From assembly GCA_001630475.1 (NCBI GenBank), contig KV419394.1, positions 1,240,001 to 1,304,000 on the forward strand: DNA of 64,000 nucleotides, in the 5' to 3' direction. Below are positions 12,701 to 25,017 of this stretch, in pieces. The notes under the pieces were generated by a model. That model searched no databases. It saw only the letters and a program-made list of their open reading frames with translations, and was not told the DNA's origin. The DNA is from Sistotremastrum niveocremeum HHB9708. Lineage: Eukaryota; Basidiomycota; Agaricomycetes; Sistotremastrales; Sistotremastraceae. The first letter of the stretch is position 1; each line of letters starts with the position of its first letter. The position numbers and the translations under genes are program-made.

Positions 12701-15373
12701 CGTTGGCATCTGCGAGTGAAAAGGAAAAGGGACAGCCTGTCTTTACGGCGCCATTGGCCCCATCACTATCCTCGCAGTCTTTGACTCAATCCTTGGAGAA
12801 GCCGTTACTAACTTATCACCTCAAATCCTCAGCTCTTTCGCAACTGCAGAATTTTCTCTTGCTCGGCGAAAGAAGACAAGCGCTTCATTTCGCTCTGGAC
12901 GAGAAGCTTTGGTCTCACGCTCTTCTTATTGCAAGTAGCTTAGACAAGGACGCGTGGAACGAGGCTGTCAAGGAGTTCATACACGCGGAATTATGTCTCT
13001 CGGAGGCATCACTCACTGGCATGATTCGGACGTCAACTGGAGCTAACGGACGAGAAGGCCTGCGAGTCGCTTATGGGTTACTCGCTGGTCAAGGTCCTGC
13101 TGCAAGTAAGTCAATCTATACACCGATGCCAACTCTCTAGTAACACGTGTGCAGTACAACATCTACCATTACCTGGAGCCTTAGTGAACGGACCTATGCC
13201 TCCGCCAATGCCTCCCTTGACGCATGTTACACCTCTTTCGCCGAACTTCCCTGCCCCCGCGCAGCTGGCTAACATTGGTCCTGAGACCTTGGCGTCCTGG
13301 CCTGAGATCGCTGCCTCTATTTTCGCCAATTCAAAACCTGGCGATTCGGGAGCTCTCACATATCTTGGTGATTACCTTACCGCTCACAATTGGATCGAGG
13401 CTGCGCACTGTTGGTATGATGAAATTTTCTCGAAAGCTGTCTTGTTCTCATTTCATCATCAGCTACCTGCTTTCACCGTCTTCTTCTTCTTTAGGCGGAG
13501 CAGGATCCGGTTCGGCTCGAGCTGTTCTGCTGGGAAGTGCGGACCCTTCGAAAACCCCAGGGTTTCACAAAAACTCTGACCCATTTATATTCACCGAGAT
13601 TGCCGAGTTTGCTCTTTCTTTAACGCCCAATAAAGGGCAGGATCCGTTTTCTGGCCTGGCGCATCTGCAAGCATACCGTTTGATTCGTGCATCTCAATTG
13701 GCTGAAGTCGGCTACACCTCTATGGCCAATAGGTGTGGATCACATCGCTTTGTTTGTTACTTCGTTCTTGACCACTCAATAGGTACTGTGAGGCTATCGG
13801 TGCTTCGCTACGTCTTAATGCAAGAGGCTCAAAATATTACACTCAAGTATTCCTGGAGCAACTGAAACAGCTCTCAGACCGGCTCACAGGGGCTCCCCAA
13901 ATGGATAAGTCCGGTTCATGGATATCCCGGAAAGTTGCAAAGCCCAGTCTCGATACCATCGGTGGATGGCTTGAAGGTCGATTGACCAAGTTTATTGCTG
14001 GTGATAGCGATTCTCCTACTGCTGCAGAGCACAATGGCACCCCACAAACAAATAATCAGGCGTTTTCTGGGACGTTTTCAGCTTTCAGCAACATATCTTC
14101 AACCTCAACTTCTCAGAGCCCTTCTCCCAGCCCATCCCTGCAAGGGGTCCTGCCTTTGGCATCTGGTTCCGTGCCGCCTCCCAGGCGCACTGGATCAGCT
14201 ATGGCGGTGGGAACTCTCGTCAACTCGAAAGCGCCTATCGATCGTGCCTCGTCTGCCATGGATCATTTGCGACCTTCCGCGACACGTGCGTCACCCGTGC
14301 CTCGGATTTCATCAGCGAGTGCAGCCATGACTACCTTCTCGCAATCAGCCAAGACCTACACTCCTTTTGCGAGTGCAACTTATGAGACGGAGGAAACAGA
14401 TAGCAACCATCAGGAAAAGATTCCAGAAACTTCAGCATCAGAACCAGCTGCCTGGTGGAATTCGGGATCCGGATCAGGTGGGCAATATTCCAGTGGACGA
14501 ACGCCGACGGCGACTACGTTCTTCAGCGTCAATGAAGATGAACTAGCCGCCAATGCGTCTCAGACTCCAGATGGGCAAGACATCACTCCTCAAGCACACA
14601 AGAGCTCCCATGTAGAGACAAAACCCGCCGGGGAAGATGAAGAGGACGATCTTGGTTTAGGCAATAGTCGACGTGGAACCCCTAACAGAAAACCGGATGC
14701 GCAGGAAGAAAAACCTTCTACCAAGGAAGAAACACCCAAGAAAGAGTCTGCGTCTGACTCTTTGCAACCATCTGGTGGTCTGTCGCCCGGCTTGTTCTGT
14801 GGCCTCAATTGATTATCTCTAGATGTTAAACCCTCCTCGTCATGGCTGGGATGGATCTGGAAGCGTAACGATAGTGAAAAACCCGCTCCTGTGAAAGCAA
14901 ACCTTGGTGAAGAAGTGACGTTCTACTACGACAAGGACTTGAAACGTTGGATCAACAAGAAGGTGAATCGCTGTCTTTACTGTATGGGCTGTCCCATATT
15001 AAGAATAATCTAGGCCGGTGCAGATGCGTCAGCACCTGCCACTCCGCCCCCGCCACCTTCAAGAGTCCAGACTGCTTCTCCAGCACGTGCATCTGCTTCA
15101 ATGTCGCATCTTCCTCCGTCCACTTCTGGCGGCTCGGAGCCTCCAAGATCGGTTTCAGCGTTCGACCTTTCAGCATCACCTCCTAAAAAGCCGCCAATGC
15201 GTGCTCGATCTAATCTCGTGCCGGGTAACCCTGGGGATGCACCAAGCACGCCCTCCTCGCCCGTACCTTCGCCCGGACTTGCACCCCCACCTGGAAGACC
15301 CAAGTCATCCACAGCCAAGCGAAACATCAGAAGTAGATACGTTGATGTGTTCCAGCAGAACGGACTGCCATGA
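9740..15373 (+). CDS. SEC16: COPII coat assembly scaffold Sec16
   Basis: Large scaffold of ER exit sites that binds COPII coat subunits and organises vesicle budding. The ATG at 9740 opens MASVEAAASLFG. Residues up to about 800 are disordered and proline-rich, with repeated YDPYAP-type motifs (for example GVYDPYAPPKRS). The central conserved domain begins with VPVFSFGFGGKVAT (about 12175). It continues into the helical ACE1-like core with LLLGERRQALHFALDEKLWS, a PxxWPEIAASIFANSK segment and LGDYLTAHNWIEAAH. The C-terminal part contains WIWKRNDSEKPAPVKANLG and VTFYYDKDLKRWINKK, the conserved Sec16 C-terminal motif, and ends in RSRYVDVFQQNGLP at 15373. Introns are concentrated after 12600. Length is roughly 1,700 residues, in the usual fungal range. 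It starts divergently from CSN5 and converges on a questin-oxidase-like gene. Confidence 0.95.
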
Positions 15374-15706
15374 TCCAATCAGCATTCATCCACCAGTCTT
15401 ATTCACATCCACGGGTCAATACGTTGGCATGTTGTATATACATAGAGTCATGAAATATCATTATGTACCACTACATTGTCGAATCTCGGAAAAGACTCGA
15501 TGTCAGCCTAAGGCCCAGCATGCTAGCAGCTGCAGTCGCGTATAGGACAAATACGCCTGCGAACATCGATCATGCAAGACTTCAGTGTTCAGGTTAGTAT
15601 ACTATTGTACATTTGGAGGAGATAGAGATTTCAGGAAGACAGACACAGAGATACAAGTGCATCGAATGTTAGTCACCTAGCCATGGTTTGGTGCTTTTTC
15701 ATATCC
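15374..15706. other. Convergent 3' flanks of SEC16 and the questin-oxidase-like gene
   Basis: The 333 bases between two convergent stop codons should hold both 3' UTRs. I see no coding signal, repeat or RNA gene. Confidence 0.5.
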
Positions 15707-17435
15707 TTAATTGTCGAAGAACCCTACCCTGTCCCAACTTCCTGCGACTTGACCTTCACGCATCCAACCGAGACGGTTAGCGGTAAGCCAAGCCACGCGG
15801 ACAAATAGAGACCCGTCAAGGATATCTGCGCCATCCAATTCGGTACCCCCAAAGTACCCAGATTCCCGATCCCCGTACACGGTCGCATAATGGACCACTG
15901 ATCTTTGACATTTCAGAAGATGTTCATCAGTGTGCGTGATAGTAGTCTGGAGAAGAGGTAGCCATGGGTTTGGCACAAGGGGATCTTCACCCAAAGCGTC
16001 AGGCGTCGGAGACGGTTGAGGACCAGGAGGGTTGTGATGAATAGAGTTGTTTTCGAAAAAGCCCTTGATGTCAATGGCAGGACGGCCACGGTTCACCCAG
16101 TATGCTAGAGTAATCGAAAAATAGGCACGGAGAAGTGCGGATTGAGAAGAAGGCTGAAGGTAGTGCATGATGGAAGGCAAAAACAGCGACGATGTAACAA
16201 AATGCATCCTGTGAACGTGTCAAGATGTATACTGGGGTACTGCTGTTAGGACCTACGTGAAGAAATCAGCTCTGAAATCACGGCCTTTTTTCCAACCCCC
16301 GACGCCATAGATCAGAACCATGAGCCATGAGAGCTCTTCGAGTTTTTTATCCAATTCTCCTGGAACAGTAGGATCGATGTGCCACAGACTAGCATAATTG
16401 AGAATAATCTTTCCTTGAGACGATTGTAGGGTGGCTTCGATGTTGTCAGCATCCTCATCTCCTTCGGTAACTTTGAAGTCTGATGTCGGGTCAAGAGCTG
16501 CATCTTTAAGCATGCGGGCCACGATAGAGAAAGAATGCAAGTCGTCTTTCGCTGGAGCCGTGGACCGAAGAGTGAGCGTAGCGAAGAGTGAGGAAAGTGC
16601 TCCAGGTGACGGTGGCACGAAGAAATCCTTTGGCAAAAGAACCGAGGCAGCGGCGGGATGGATCGCAGTCCAGCCAAGTCCTAGAGAGACATTCCTTTGA
16701 ACGAGGCTTCGGAAGAGGGCGACAGAACGCACCCTGAGCAGCTGTTCCCGGGACACCAAATTCAGCACCATGGCCTACATGAATCATTGGGTGCAGCAAA
16801 CCTGGCCCATAGCGCTGTCAGTCGCCTTCAATTGCATCGAGCAGACGATCTCACCGGCGACGATGCGGCTCAGCATTTGAGGTCCTGGTTTATTGCCAGA
16901 TGCTATCCAGTTAGCCTCCGCGGAGAAAACATATTTCTCAAGCGCGCCAGAGATCCCCAGAGACTTGACTGCGTCATAGAAGAACTTCAAATAAGCATCG
17001 TAATAACTGAGACACGTTTAGAAGAGATTCCATATACAAAGATTCAAGATTACTTCTCGTCGCCCAGATGGTCCTTCCAATTCTTGTCCGTAATATCAGC
17101 GGGCGATGTGAAGGCCTTTCGCTGATACTTCGCATGGTAATGGTAGGCTTCCCGAATGACGGAAGGAGGAGCTCCGAGAGAATAGGCGGCGTATAGATGG
17201 TGTGTTAGATGACTAGCGCAGACAGGTCTGAGCAATCAAAAGAAACCCAAGCGAGCTCTTCTCACTTGTGATAGCCCTTCTCGTTGAAGAAGGCATGCCA
17301 GGATTCTGAGTCAGTCTTGAGCCATTTCTGCAATTCTTTAGCTGATTCCAGAGAAAAGCCTGGAGAAGGCTTAGGAGAGCGGTCAGTCACGACAGTGGGT
17401 AGAGGATAGAGGGTATTGAGTATGTCGTTGGACAT
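15707..17435 (-). CDS. Questin-oxidase-like (AflY/DUF4243) protein
   Basis: Member of the family containing AflY and fungal questin oxidase, proposed Baeyer-Villiger-type oxidases of aromatic polyketides. The ATG at 17435 begins MSNDILNTLYPLPTVV. Family marks include HLTHHLYAAYSLGAPPSVI (about 17160-17220), a Trp-Lys-Asp-His-Leu-Gly segment, an HPMIHVGHGAEFGVPG segment (about 16740-16795) and, near the end, HFVTSSLFLPSIMHYL. Length about 480 residues is normal. It has around five introns. No polyketide synthase or other tailoring enzyme lies near it; its neighbours are SEC16 and OST3/6. So a role in a local secondary-metabolite cluster is not supported and the true substrate is unknown. The family call is firm; the reaction is inference. 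Confidence 0.85.
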
Positions 17436-17731
17436 GATGGGAATGACGAACGAATTGCATTGGTGGGAAGCCGAGGGTGGCGTACATGGTCAAGAGGTAC
17501 GGCGTCTAATATTGCGAAGCGGCAACTTCCACTCAACCAATCCGCAGTGGCAGCGACGGTGGGTGCCATAAGGGACAGACATACTACCCAAGGGTCCAGT
17601 TGGTTTATAGCAGACATAAATATACATGTGGTTCTGGCTCAACAGGCACCGATGGTGGGAAGCACTACGGAACGGAGTCTCAGCCACGGCTTTTCAACAT
17701 TTTTTGGGTTCACTCAGATGCGTTGTCTTTT

Positions 17732-18956
17732 CTAGAACAACAGTCTGAATGGGTAACCTGTATAGAACGTTGAGAATGCAACAGTTGAAAAAAAAGACCG
17801 AAATATACCTCCGTTCTTCAATTTGAAGAAACCAATCAGCACGGAGAACACGATCACCGTGACGCCCGACCAGATCCCTACAGCCAAGGTCTGACGACCT
17901 TTGGAGGGTAGTCGAGGGACGAACAATGTCATAGAAAGGAATGAAAATGTAAGAATGCCGTCTAGATTTGATGATCAGTCTGGGCCGCGTGATGAACCAA
18001 CAAAAAAGTATCATACATATGAATGCAACCACTTGCACCTCCATGCCAAATTGATTCTGATAACCCGGAGCAATCCATTGAGCCCCGCCTGACCCCGCAG
18101 CAACGTAAGGATTCCCTCTAATCCGTACAAACATAAATCCGGAGATGAAGATCAATGACGAGCCGATCGAGAGAATGGCCCAGAACCATCGGTTCAACAA
18201 GAGGGGCAGAGCAACTCGGTATCCTAACGAGAGCGTCAAGATGGCAACGATGGCAGAGACAATAGGTTTGAAATCGGTGGGAGGTTTGTACGGGATTTTG
18301 ACAGGAGTGAACCGACTGATGCCTTCTGAAAACGACTTAGGATCGAATTCCCTAAGATAAAGTTGAATGACGGGAGATGATGGATCTCAGATGATAGACA
18401 TACGAGACGGTGAAGTCGAAAGGAATGGGGTCTACTTTTCCATTTGCGGGAACTCGGTCTCCTTGGGCCGCAGGATATGTGTACACAAATGGTGCTGAGT
18501 TGAGGCCAAGCTGCGAGAATCACTTGGTAAGTAGATACAGAATTTGAAGAGGAGGTTATTCACCCTTCTGAAGACCTCAGGGCCATTTGCAAAGTCTAGG
18601 GTTGCGAAGAAGTGGTTGTCTCTGTGCTTCGGTGCTACTTTGGACCATGCCTTCGCGACAGTCTTGAATGATGGTTCAAATTGTCTGGATAGGATTCATT
18701 AATATGTGCCAAGAGCATATGATCCCGCGACGCACTTGCAGGGAGCGCATTTGTAGGTGTTCCCAAGTGCAGTTAGCTGAATGGTGGCAGACCATTCGCG
18801 GTCAGAGGCGGTGAGCAGGTCAAAGGTCTGGGTGGTCAAATCGATAACACCTCCGTTGCTGGCCGCGGCATCGATGAAGTCCGAGTACGCAGTTTCCCTT
18901 GAGATAGCCCAGCACGCCGGGACCAGAAAGAAAGAAAGGAGGGAAAGTAGCAGCAT
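17732..18956 (-). CDS. Oligosaccharyltransferase OST3/OST6 subunit
   Basis: Thioredoxin-fold subunit of the ER oligosaccharyltransferase that holds substrate cysteines to widen N-glycan site use. I start at the ATG at 18956 because it opens a clean signal peptide (MLLLSLLSFFLVPACWA); a longer in-frame ATG at 19013 would bury it. The luminal domain carries the redox motif TYKCAPCK (about 18725-18750), so both active cysteines are present. Four membrane spans follow, including a Leu/Ala-rich one near 18200 and GIWSGVTVIVFSVLIGF near 17830. A 3' intron (about 17761-17810) joins LKNGG to the last exon, giving the ending NGGYPFRLLF typical of the family. The start faces the PI 4-kinase start 145 bases away. 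Confidence 0.93.
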
Positions 18957-19101
18957 CGTTGTCTGCGTCGACGTGTTTCCGAGTCGCTTTCCCGGGGTCC
19001 GATCCGCTTGCATGGCTGCTGTGTTCGGTAGCTTTGGCCAAGGATATATTCAAGTGTCCTGAAGACCACCATCAGTAAGGGCAGCCTAATAGCTGATCTT
19101 G
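18957..19101. promoter_or_regulatory. Divergent promoter between OST3/6 and PI 4-kinase
   Basis: Only 145 bases separate the two start codons, so the core promoters must be shared or interleaved. If the ATG at 19013 were used for OST3/6 the space would be smaller still. Confidence 0.5.
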
Positions 19102-22100
19102 ATGTCTCATGCCCTCTTGCTTCGTCTGGCTCTCAGTCCGCACTGGTCCCTGCACACTGCCTTGCAATATTTAAGCAACTACTCTGACCATGTCGGCATC
19201 AGCCATTATATTACACGGAGGATGTCAGAAATCGATAATGAGCAATTGAGAGAGGTCTGGGGCTTCATTTGGTATTTGTTTCTCTATACTGTGAATTATG
19301 AGGGTCCAACTCGCAGTCCAGCCATCTTCTCGTTACCCGGCCGTCGAAGAGTGCAGCTCTGGAAGTGTTCGTAGTTGAGCAGGCAGAGGCATCGACCCAT
19401 ATATTGTTAATGGTAAGCATCTCATCCATCGCTCGCTGCGTTTCGAACCGATCATGTAGACTTTATGGTTTATGCAAGCCCATCTAAGAGACTTGTCCGT
19501 TTCAAGCCGTAACTCGGAGTCCTTCGCTATTTGTGAGAGGGTCATTCTTCAGTGTCACGAGATGATATATGGAGAAGTCCCTATCGCATCCTTACACCCA
19601 TACTCTACCACCAAAACAAAACCGGAAGGAGGGTTTAGGCTCCTCAGAAGGAAGATCAAGCCTGTGGTTGCTCCGACGCTTGTTGGTATAGGTGCTTTCT
19701 TGGCCGGAGCTCCTGGCATGCCGCTGCTCACTCCAATAATTGGAAAGGTCGCTGTGGAACAGAGCCGGCGGTACGACACACATCAGAAACTTCGGAGTCT
19801 ACAACCAAAGGATGACGACACTGCTACTCGACAACTATCCCAGGATGCTAAACAGTCTCAAGAGGAGGCAAACGAAACGGAGGGCGATACCACCGACGGT
19901 ACAGACGAGATGGATCCGGAAGGCGTGCTGAGCGAATCTCCCCTCCAACCCAAGCCGCTTCCGCTTCCGCCCACCGAGAGCAGCAGCCAACAAACCACAC
20001 CCCGAAAATTGTTTCGTCGAAAAACGATAGGGGCATCTCAGACATCCCCACATCTTCCTTTAAGAAAAGGGTTACCCAAAGGCTCATTGTCAATCGACCC
20101 TTTCAGTCAGTTAGATTTCGAAAGCAAATCCCGAGACAAGCCAAAGTCACCCTATCTATCTTCACCTTCTCTTCAAATACCTCATTCAACCCGAAAATCT
20201 GAGTCTGCTGAGTCTGTATCAGACAAGTACGACATTCCGACCCAAGGCCTCTTGTTACGAAAGCACTTCTGTCGCACAGAGGTATTTTCTCTCGTTATCA
20301 ATTTCAAAATAAAGGCTGAGTGGTCTAAGGTTCAATTCTTTCTGACACTGGAGAGTATATCAAATCGCTTGCTTGTCGTACCAAAATTGGCTCGTGTCAG
20401 CGCCCTCAGAGCGGAGCTCACAGCCCTAAACCATCAACTCCCGGCCGAGGTAAAAATCCAGACCTGAAATCAATAAGGCGCCACTAATAAGTATCAGATA
20501 TGCGTACCCATGTGGTGTACTTCATCTGATGCGCGACAGCCTTCCAAAGACGTGGGACAACCCCATCATCGAGTGGTTCGAATACCGCCTGGAGAATGTG
20601 TTGTACTGAATTCTGCTGAAAGGGCTCCCTTCCTACTCCTCATAGAAATCCTGGAGGGCGAGATGGATTTTGATCCCAATAAAAGGTCCAACAAGGAAGT
20701 CCTCAGAAGGATGACGAGTTCCGGTGCCTCGGAGTCTCATGTACCCTTTCGATCGCCGCATTCAAGATCTATTGCGTCCACCACAATGACCCCGAGCGGA
20801 TCACTGCAACGGATGGGGTCAAGTTACGGCTTCCCACCAGAACCCCCAGCCGAACAGCCACAGGCTCCGTTACTTTTCTCTCCAGAATCAAATGACGAAG
20901 AAATGGATCTTGTAGAGCAAGTTTTCGGTGCAGAACATTCGACTTTACTCACGAGCGCTGATCTGAATGAGACAATTGTCTTGCCTACTCCTCCACGGAA
21001 CAAGGCACTGGATGTAGCCGCCTGGTCAAGGACAACCTCGAATCCATCAACGCCTAGGCTTGATATGGGTCGAACACTCCCCTCTTCCCCTCCTCTCACT
21101 CCTGCTTCGACTAACGGGCTTGGAATTTCCTTTCCCGTTCATCTAACAGATCCCTCGTCCTCACAAATTGCCGGTCATTCTCAGTTTCGAACCGAGGAAC
21201 TCAGCTTGCAAGACTATGCTGATCGCATGAGTACTGCAGCAGCAATGCTTGCTCAGCTCAACGCCAGTCTTGTTCGTGACACCGTAACGACCATTCATGT
21301 ACCAGGAGCCCCCCCTCCACCAACTTCAAGCGGTCACTGGATACCCGGAACGAGTTGGATAACGGGGAGCTCCGCATCTATTCAGTCGCCATATCATGGT
21401 GATTTCAATGGCGGATCTTCACGAATGAAACTTCAGCGCGCAGAAGCTGACGCCATCCGTGAGCGGATAATGAAAGAGATGAATGCACTGGAGGAGCAGC
21501 GCATGGAGAGAATGTCGGAGAACGAGCGAAACGCCTCTGTATCAGTTAGAAGTGCCAATAGAGGCATGGAAAACACTGAAGACGAGGGGATCATTCGACG
21601 CGAATTAAACAAGGTAGACCCTTCGGCGGCCATCTTCTCAGAATCTTGGGCAGCTAAGAAGGTACGTATCTTGCTCTCCGGCTCACATATCCATCGTGAA
21701 ACTGATGTGTTCTTACTTAGAGCAGGATTCGGTCAGCATCTCCGTATGGCCATCTAGCCAATTGGGATTGCACATCAGTCATTGTCAAAGCTGGAGCCGA
21801 TTTACGACAAGAGCAGCTGGCAATCAACCTTATCCATGAATTCGGAAAGATTTGGAAGGAAGAGCACTGCAGATGTTTCGTCCGCCCCTTCAGAATTCTG
21901 ATTACGGGGGCAAATTCCGGCCTTATAGAGACAATACCGGATGCAATCAGCATACACTCCATCAAGAAGGCTGAATATGCTCGGCGTCTAGCTGCAGGAC
22001 GATTTGAATATGTCACTCTGTACGACCATTTCGTCTCTGTGTGTATTTTTGTCAATCTACCCTCTCAAACCCACTAACATAGTCTAGGCCTATGGGCCGG

Positions 22101-22798
22101 CGCACACCGCTAAATTCGCTCATGCTCAACGCAACTTTGCACAATCGCTCGCAGGCTACTCGCTGGCCACATATTTTCTCCAGATCAAAGACAGACATAA
22201 TGGCAACATCCTTCTAGATCGTGATGGCCATTTAGTCCACATTGATTTTGGATTTATATTATCCAATTCTCCCGGAAATCTAGGTTTTGAAGCCGCTCCA
22301 TTCAAGTTTCCCTCAGAATATCTTGAAGTTCTCGGGGGTCTTGATAGTGTCCATTATCGTGAGTTTAAGGAGCAGTTCCACGCTGGGTTTGAAGCTGCAC
22401 GGAAACATTGTGGGAGAATCATCAGTCAGTCATTTAAGGCGTATATTCAAACGAAAAGGCTGACATTTCCTACAGCCCTCGTGGAACTAATGCAGTCGGG
22501 TGAATATCAATCATAACGATTATTCTCCATTCTCATCATATCTCTAGAGTCCGCTCTGCCTTGCTTCGCAAATTCGGGCGCTCAAACAAGTCACAATCTA
22601 CGTGAACGTTTTCAACTCAACAACTCTCTCCTGAGCGATCATATTGACAAGCTTATCGTGACCTCACTGGCGAACACCTGGACGAGACTCTACGACTCGG
22701 TGAGTTTACAAAATCCATGTTTCATTCGTGTGCAATGTGTGAAAGCTGACTGGATAATTTAATGAAAGTATCAATACTACTCTCAAAGCATTCTATAG
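19102..22798 (+). CDS. PIK1: Phosphatidylinositol 4-kinase, Pik1/PI4K-beta type
   Basis: Makes PI4P, mainly at the Golgi, for secretion. The ATG at 19102 gives MSHALLLRLALSPHWSLHTA, followed by an N-terminal lipid-kinase unique region. Middle parts are long, Ser/Pro-rich and probably disordered (about 19800-21300). The catalytic domain starts near 20390 (IQTICVPMW, RVVRIPPGECVVLNSAERAP). After a large insert it continues with NSGLIETIPDAISIHSIKK, the catalytic loop IKDRHNGNILLDRDGHLVH and the metal-binding IDFGF at about 22180-22255. The end is reached through an intron after DS, giving YQYYSQSIL and TAG at 22796-22798. The big insert between kinase parts is a feature of PI4K-beta enzymes. 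About 1,000 residues. It converges on a mannosyltransferase gene. Confidence 0.93.
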
Positions 22799-23118
22799 GA
22801 TAATGAACAGTAATAGGAATGAAACGGAGTGGATGATGTACAGAACAAGAAAGGTCCGAATGGTGTATCCAAGCTAGTCGTAAGGAGGGCAGACGTATAC
22901 TGCACAAGGACTTAATTAAGTAGGTGGGAGATCAATGTGTCATGACATGAGACTGCAGCGTGCAGGGCGTGTCCGTCCGGCGAAGCATCGAGCTGTTTTG
23001 CCCCGCAGCGCAAACAGCAATTATTTATTGGAACATTTTGTCGTATTTTGATGTGCATGAATACCTGGTCATAGAAGTATTATTAGTACGAGGTTTATAG
23101 GGTTGGACCATTAATCAG
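22799..23118. other. Convergent 3' flanks of PIK1 and GT15 genes
   Basis: The 320 bases between convergent stops contain AT-rich stretches suited to 3' ends. I see no further gene. Confidence 0.5.
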
Positions 23119-24786
23119 TTACCAATGGTGATCTACGGTACGATCTTCAGTAAGAATGATGGCGACGTAGTGGAAATGGACATACCGAAATTATCGGCAG
23201 GGTCACACCAACATTTTCCTTTCGAATGAGCTGCCCCTTGCGGACAATGTTGGAAAGGCTCGTGTCGATAACCAATATCGTCAAAGAAGTGTATTTGTTC
23301 TTTCTTGGCGAATAGAGCAGCTCCGATGCTGTGAACTGGTGCATCACCCCATCGCTAAATGCCCGTGAAGCAAGGTCGACACCGAAGAAGAAATGAATAC
23401 CTCATAGTAAAACCCGCCGATCTTATCGAGATGTTCAAAGTACTTGGTATATGCTTCGCCTCTCCAGAAATCCAAATCGCCTATCTCGAAGTTACTCCAG
23501 ACTACAGATATGTATAGGTTTCAAGAGAATGCGAGACGGATATGACGGACTCACAATGACATCTGTTGTACTTCTCGCCTCCATTGTCTGAAATGAACTT
23601 CATTGCATTCCCTTCTGCGAGGTATTGGGGATTCTCCTTGATGAATTCTGTTTGACTGATGAGGAAAGAATATCGAATATGGTAGTCAGGAACAAACCCT
23701 TGGTCGTTTCCCATAATGTCGGAATCGTGGACTCATATTCGTACAATGAGATTGTGAAGCCTATACACAATCGAATGAGCCCAGTCACAGATATATTGGT
23801 CAATCTACGCACCATAGACTTTATTTCCATCTTGCATTACCAGAAAAGGATCATAATCTATATCACAGAAGAACTTGACCGAGGGTCTAAGAAGCACGTG
23901 AGCTACAAAATATAGGTTGCGAACAGAACGCCCACTCGACGCGCCAATAGTACTTGACGTCCTTCAGTAGCTCATGTTTAAAGAAGAACTGAAGTCATAT
24001 GAATGAATGGACATAAGCACGGATAGACAGAGGCTTACCCCGGAGTTGAAGCGGCACATGTTGCGGTACCTGGTATACCCTAGTGAGGAGAATGAAGAAG
24101 ATACGACGGTTCAGATGACATACGGGACGCTGCCTAGTGAAATCGTTAACGCGCAGGGAATAAAAAGATGGGTGGCAACTTACCTCCGTAAATGACCTTG
24201 TTCTCGAGCATCTTTTGTCGTGCCTTGGCAGCCTTGGGCTCATCGATCCACTCGGGTTGCACCCAATGTTCCTTGGGGATAAGACCGTATGATGTTTTCG
24301 ATGCAGTTACTTCCGTTGTTCGCCTGTAAAAGAAATGGGTTGAGCCGAGTGCATAAGCGGGTGGCAAGTGGGCAGACTGGCTTTATGAAGTCCTCGGAGA
24401 ACGGTTGTTCGTTCAAAAAGACCCATGGATAGTCAAACTTTTTGTTAAAGCGATCCTCCATTTGTTTCATACTAGCAATGACGTTTTGCAGGTCGTTATT
24501 GCGCGCGAGCACAACGAATGCCGCGTTCGCCTTTCGATGTACAGTGGTGTTGCCGTCGAAGTAATCGGACACAGGCTTGGCTTCATACTTGTACGGAGGT
24601 TGTGACCCTCGGAGTCCACTTGCGATGTTCGAGATTGAGGTTGCTCGCCCATATTCTTCGTGGGTAAAGCTGAGAATGTAGTGCAGGCCAATCTGGAGAC
24701 AAGTGAATAAGGATTGCAAGGGAACAAGTACGAGGGCTGACGAGTATGCCTAGAACAAGGAAAAGGTAGCGCAGTGGGGTCATCAT
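23119..24786 (-). CDS. KRE2/MNT1-family alpha-1,2-mannosyltransferase (GT15)
   Basis: Golgi type II membrane enzyme adding alpha-1,2-mannose to O- and N-glycans. The ATG at 24786 starts MMTPLRYLFLVLGIL, and an intron of about 50 bases joins this to IGLHYILSFTHEEYGRATS, which together make the single N-terminal anchor. Family motifs run in order: NAAFVVLARNNDLQNVIAS, FDYPWVFLNEQPFS, FNSGFFFKHELLKDVKYYWR, the donor-site region KFFCDIDYDPF, YHIRYSFLISQTEFIKENP, FWSNFEIGDLDFWRGEAYT, and ERWGDAPVHSIGAALF with GYRHEPFQHCPQ. It ends in GKCWCDPADNFDRTVDHHW with TAA at 23119. About eight introns. Length about 400 residues is normal. The exact yeast paralogue (KRE2, KTR) cannot be chosen. Confidence 0.94.
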
Positions 24787-25017
24787 GGTTGCTGCGTCGT
24801 TGAGGATGTCGACGAGCAAGAGCTAGAGTTGAAGGCTGGTTGGAGCCAAGGCGCGGGAAGGCGGTGACCACAGCTTCGGCATCACAACCGATCTATTTCT
24901 GGATCGTTACATATCAAAACATGATAAGCATACATGCGCATTGGATATGTCCATCTCTGTTCCCACAAAACGAATCACAAGAGAACACATCGAAAAAAAA
25001 CAGAAATATTAGAACAG

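Noticed and set aside
15707-18956. Secondary-metabolite gene cluster around the questin-oxidase-like gene
   Set aside because: Neighbours are SEC16, OST3/6 and PIK1; no synthase, transporter or regulator is present.
19013-19015. Longer start for OST3/6 at the ATG at 19013
   Set aside because: It would place 19 polar residues before the signal peptide; the ATG at 18956 gives a normal signal sequence.
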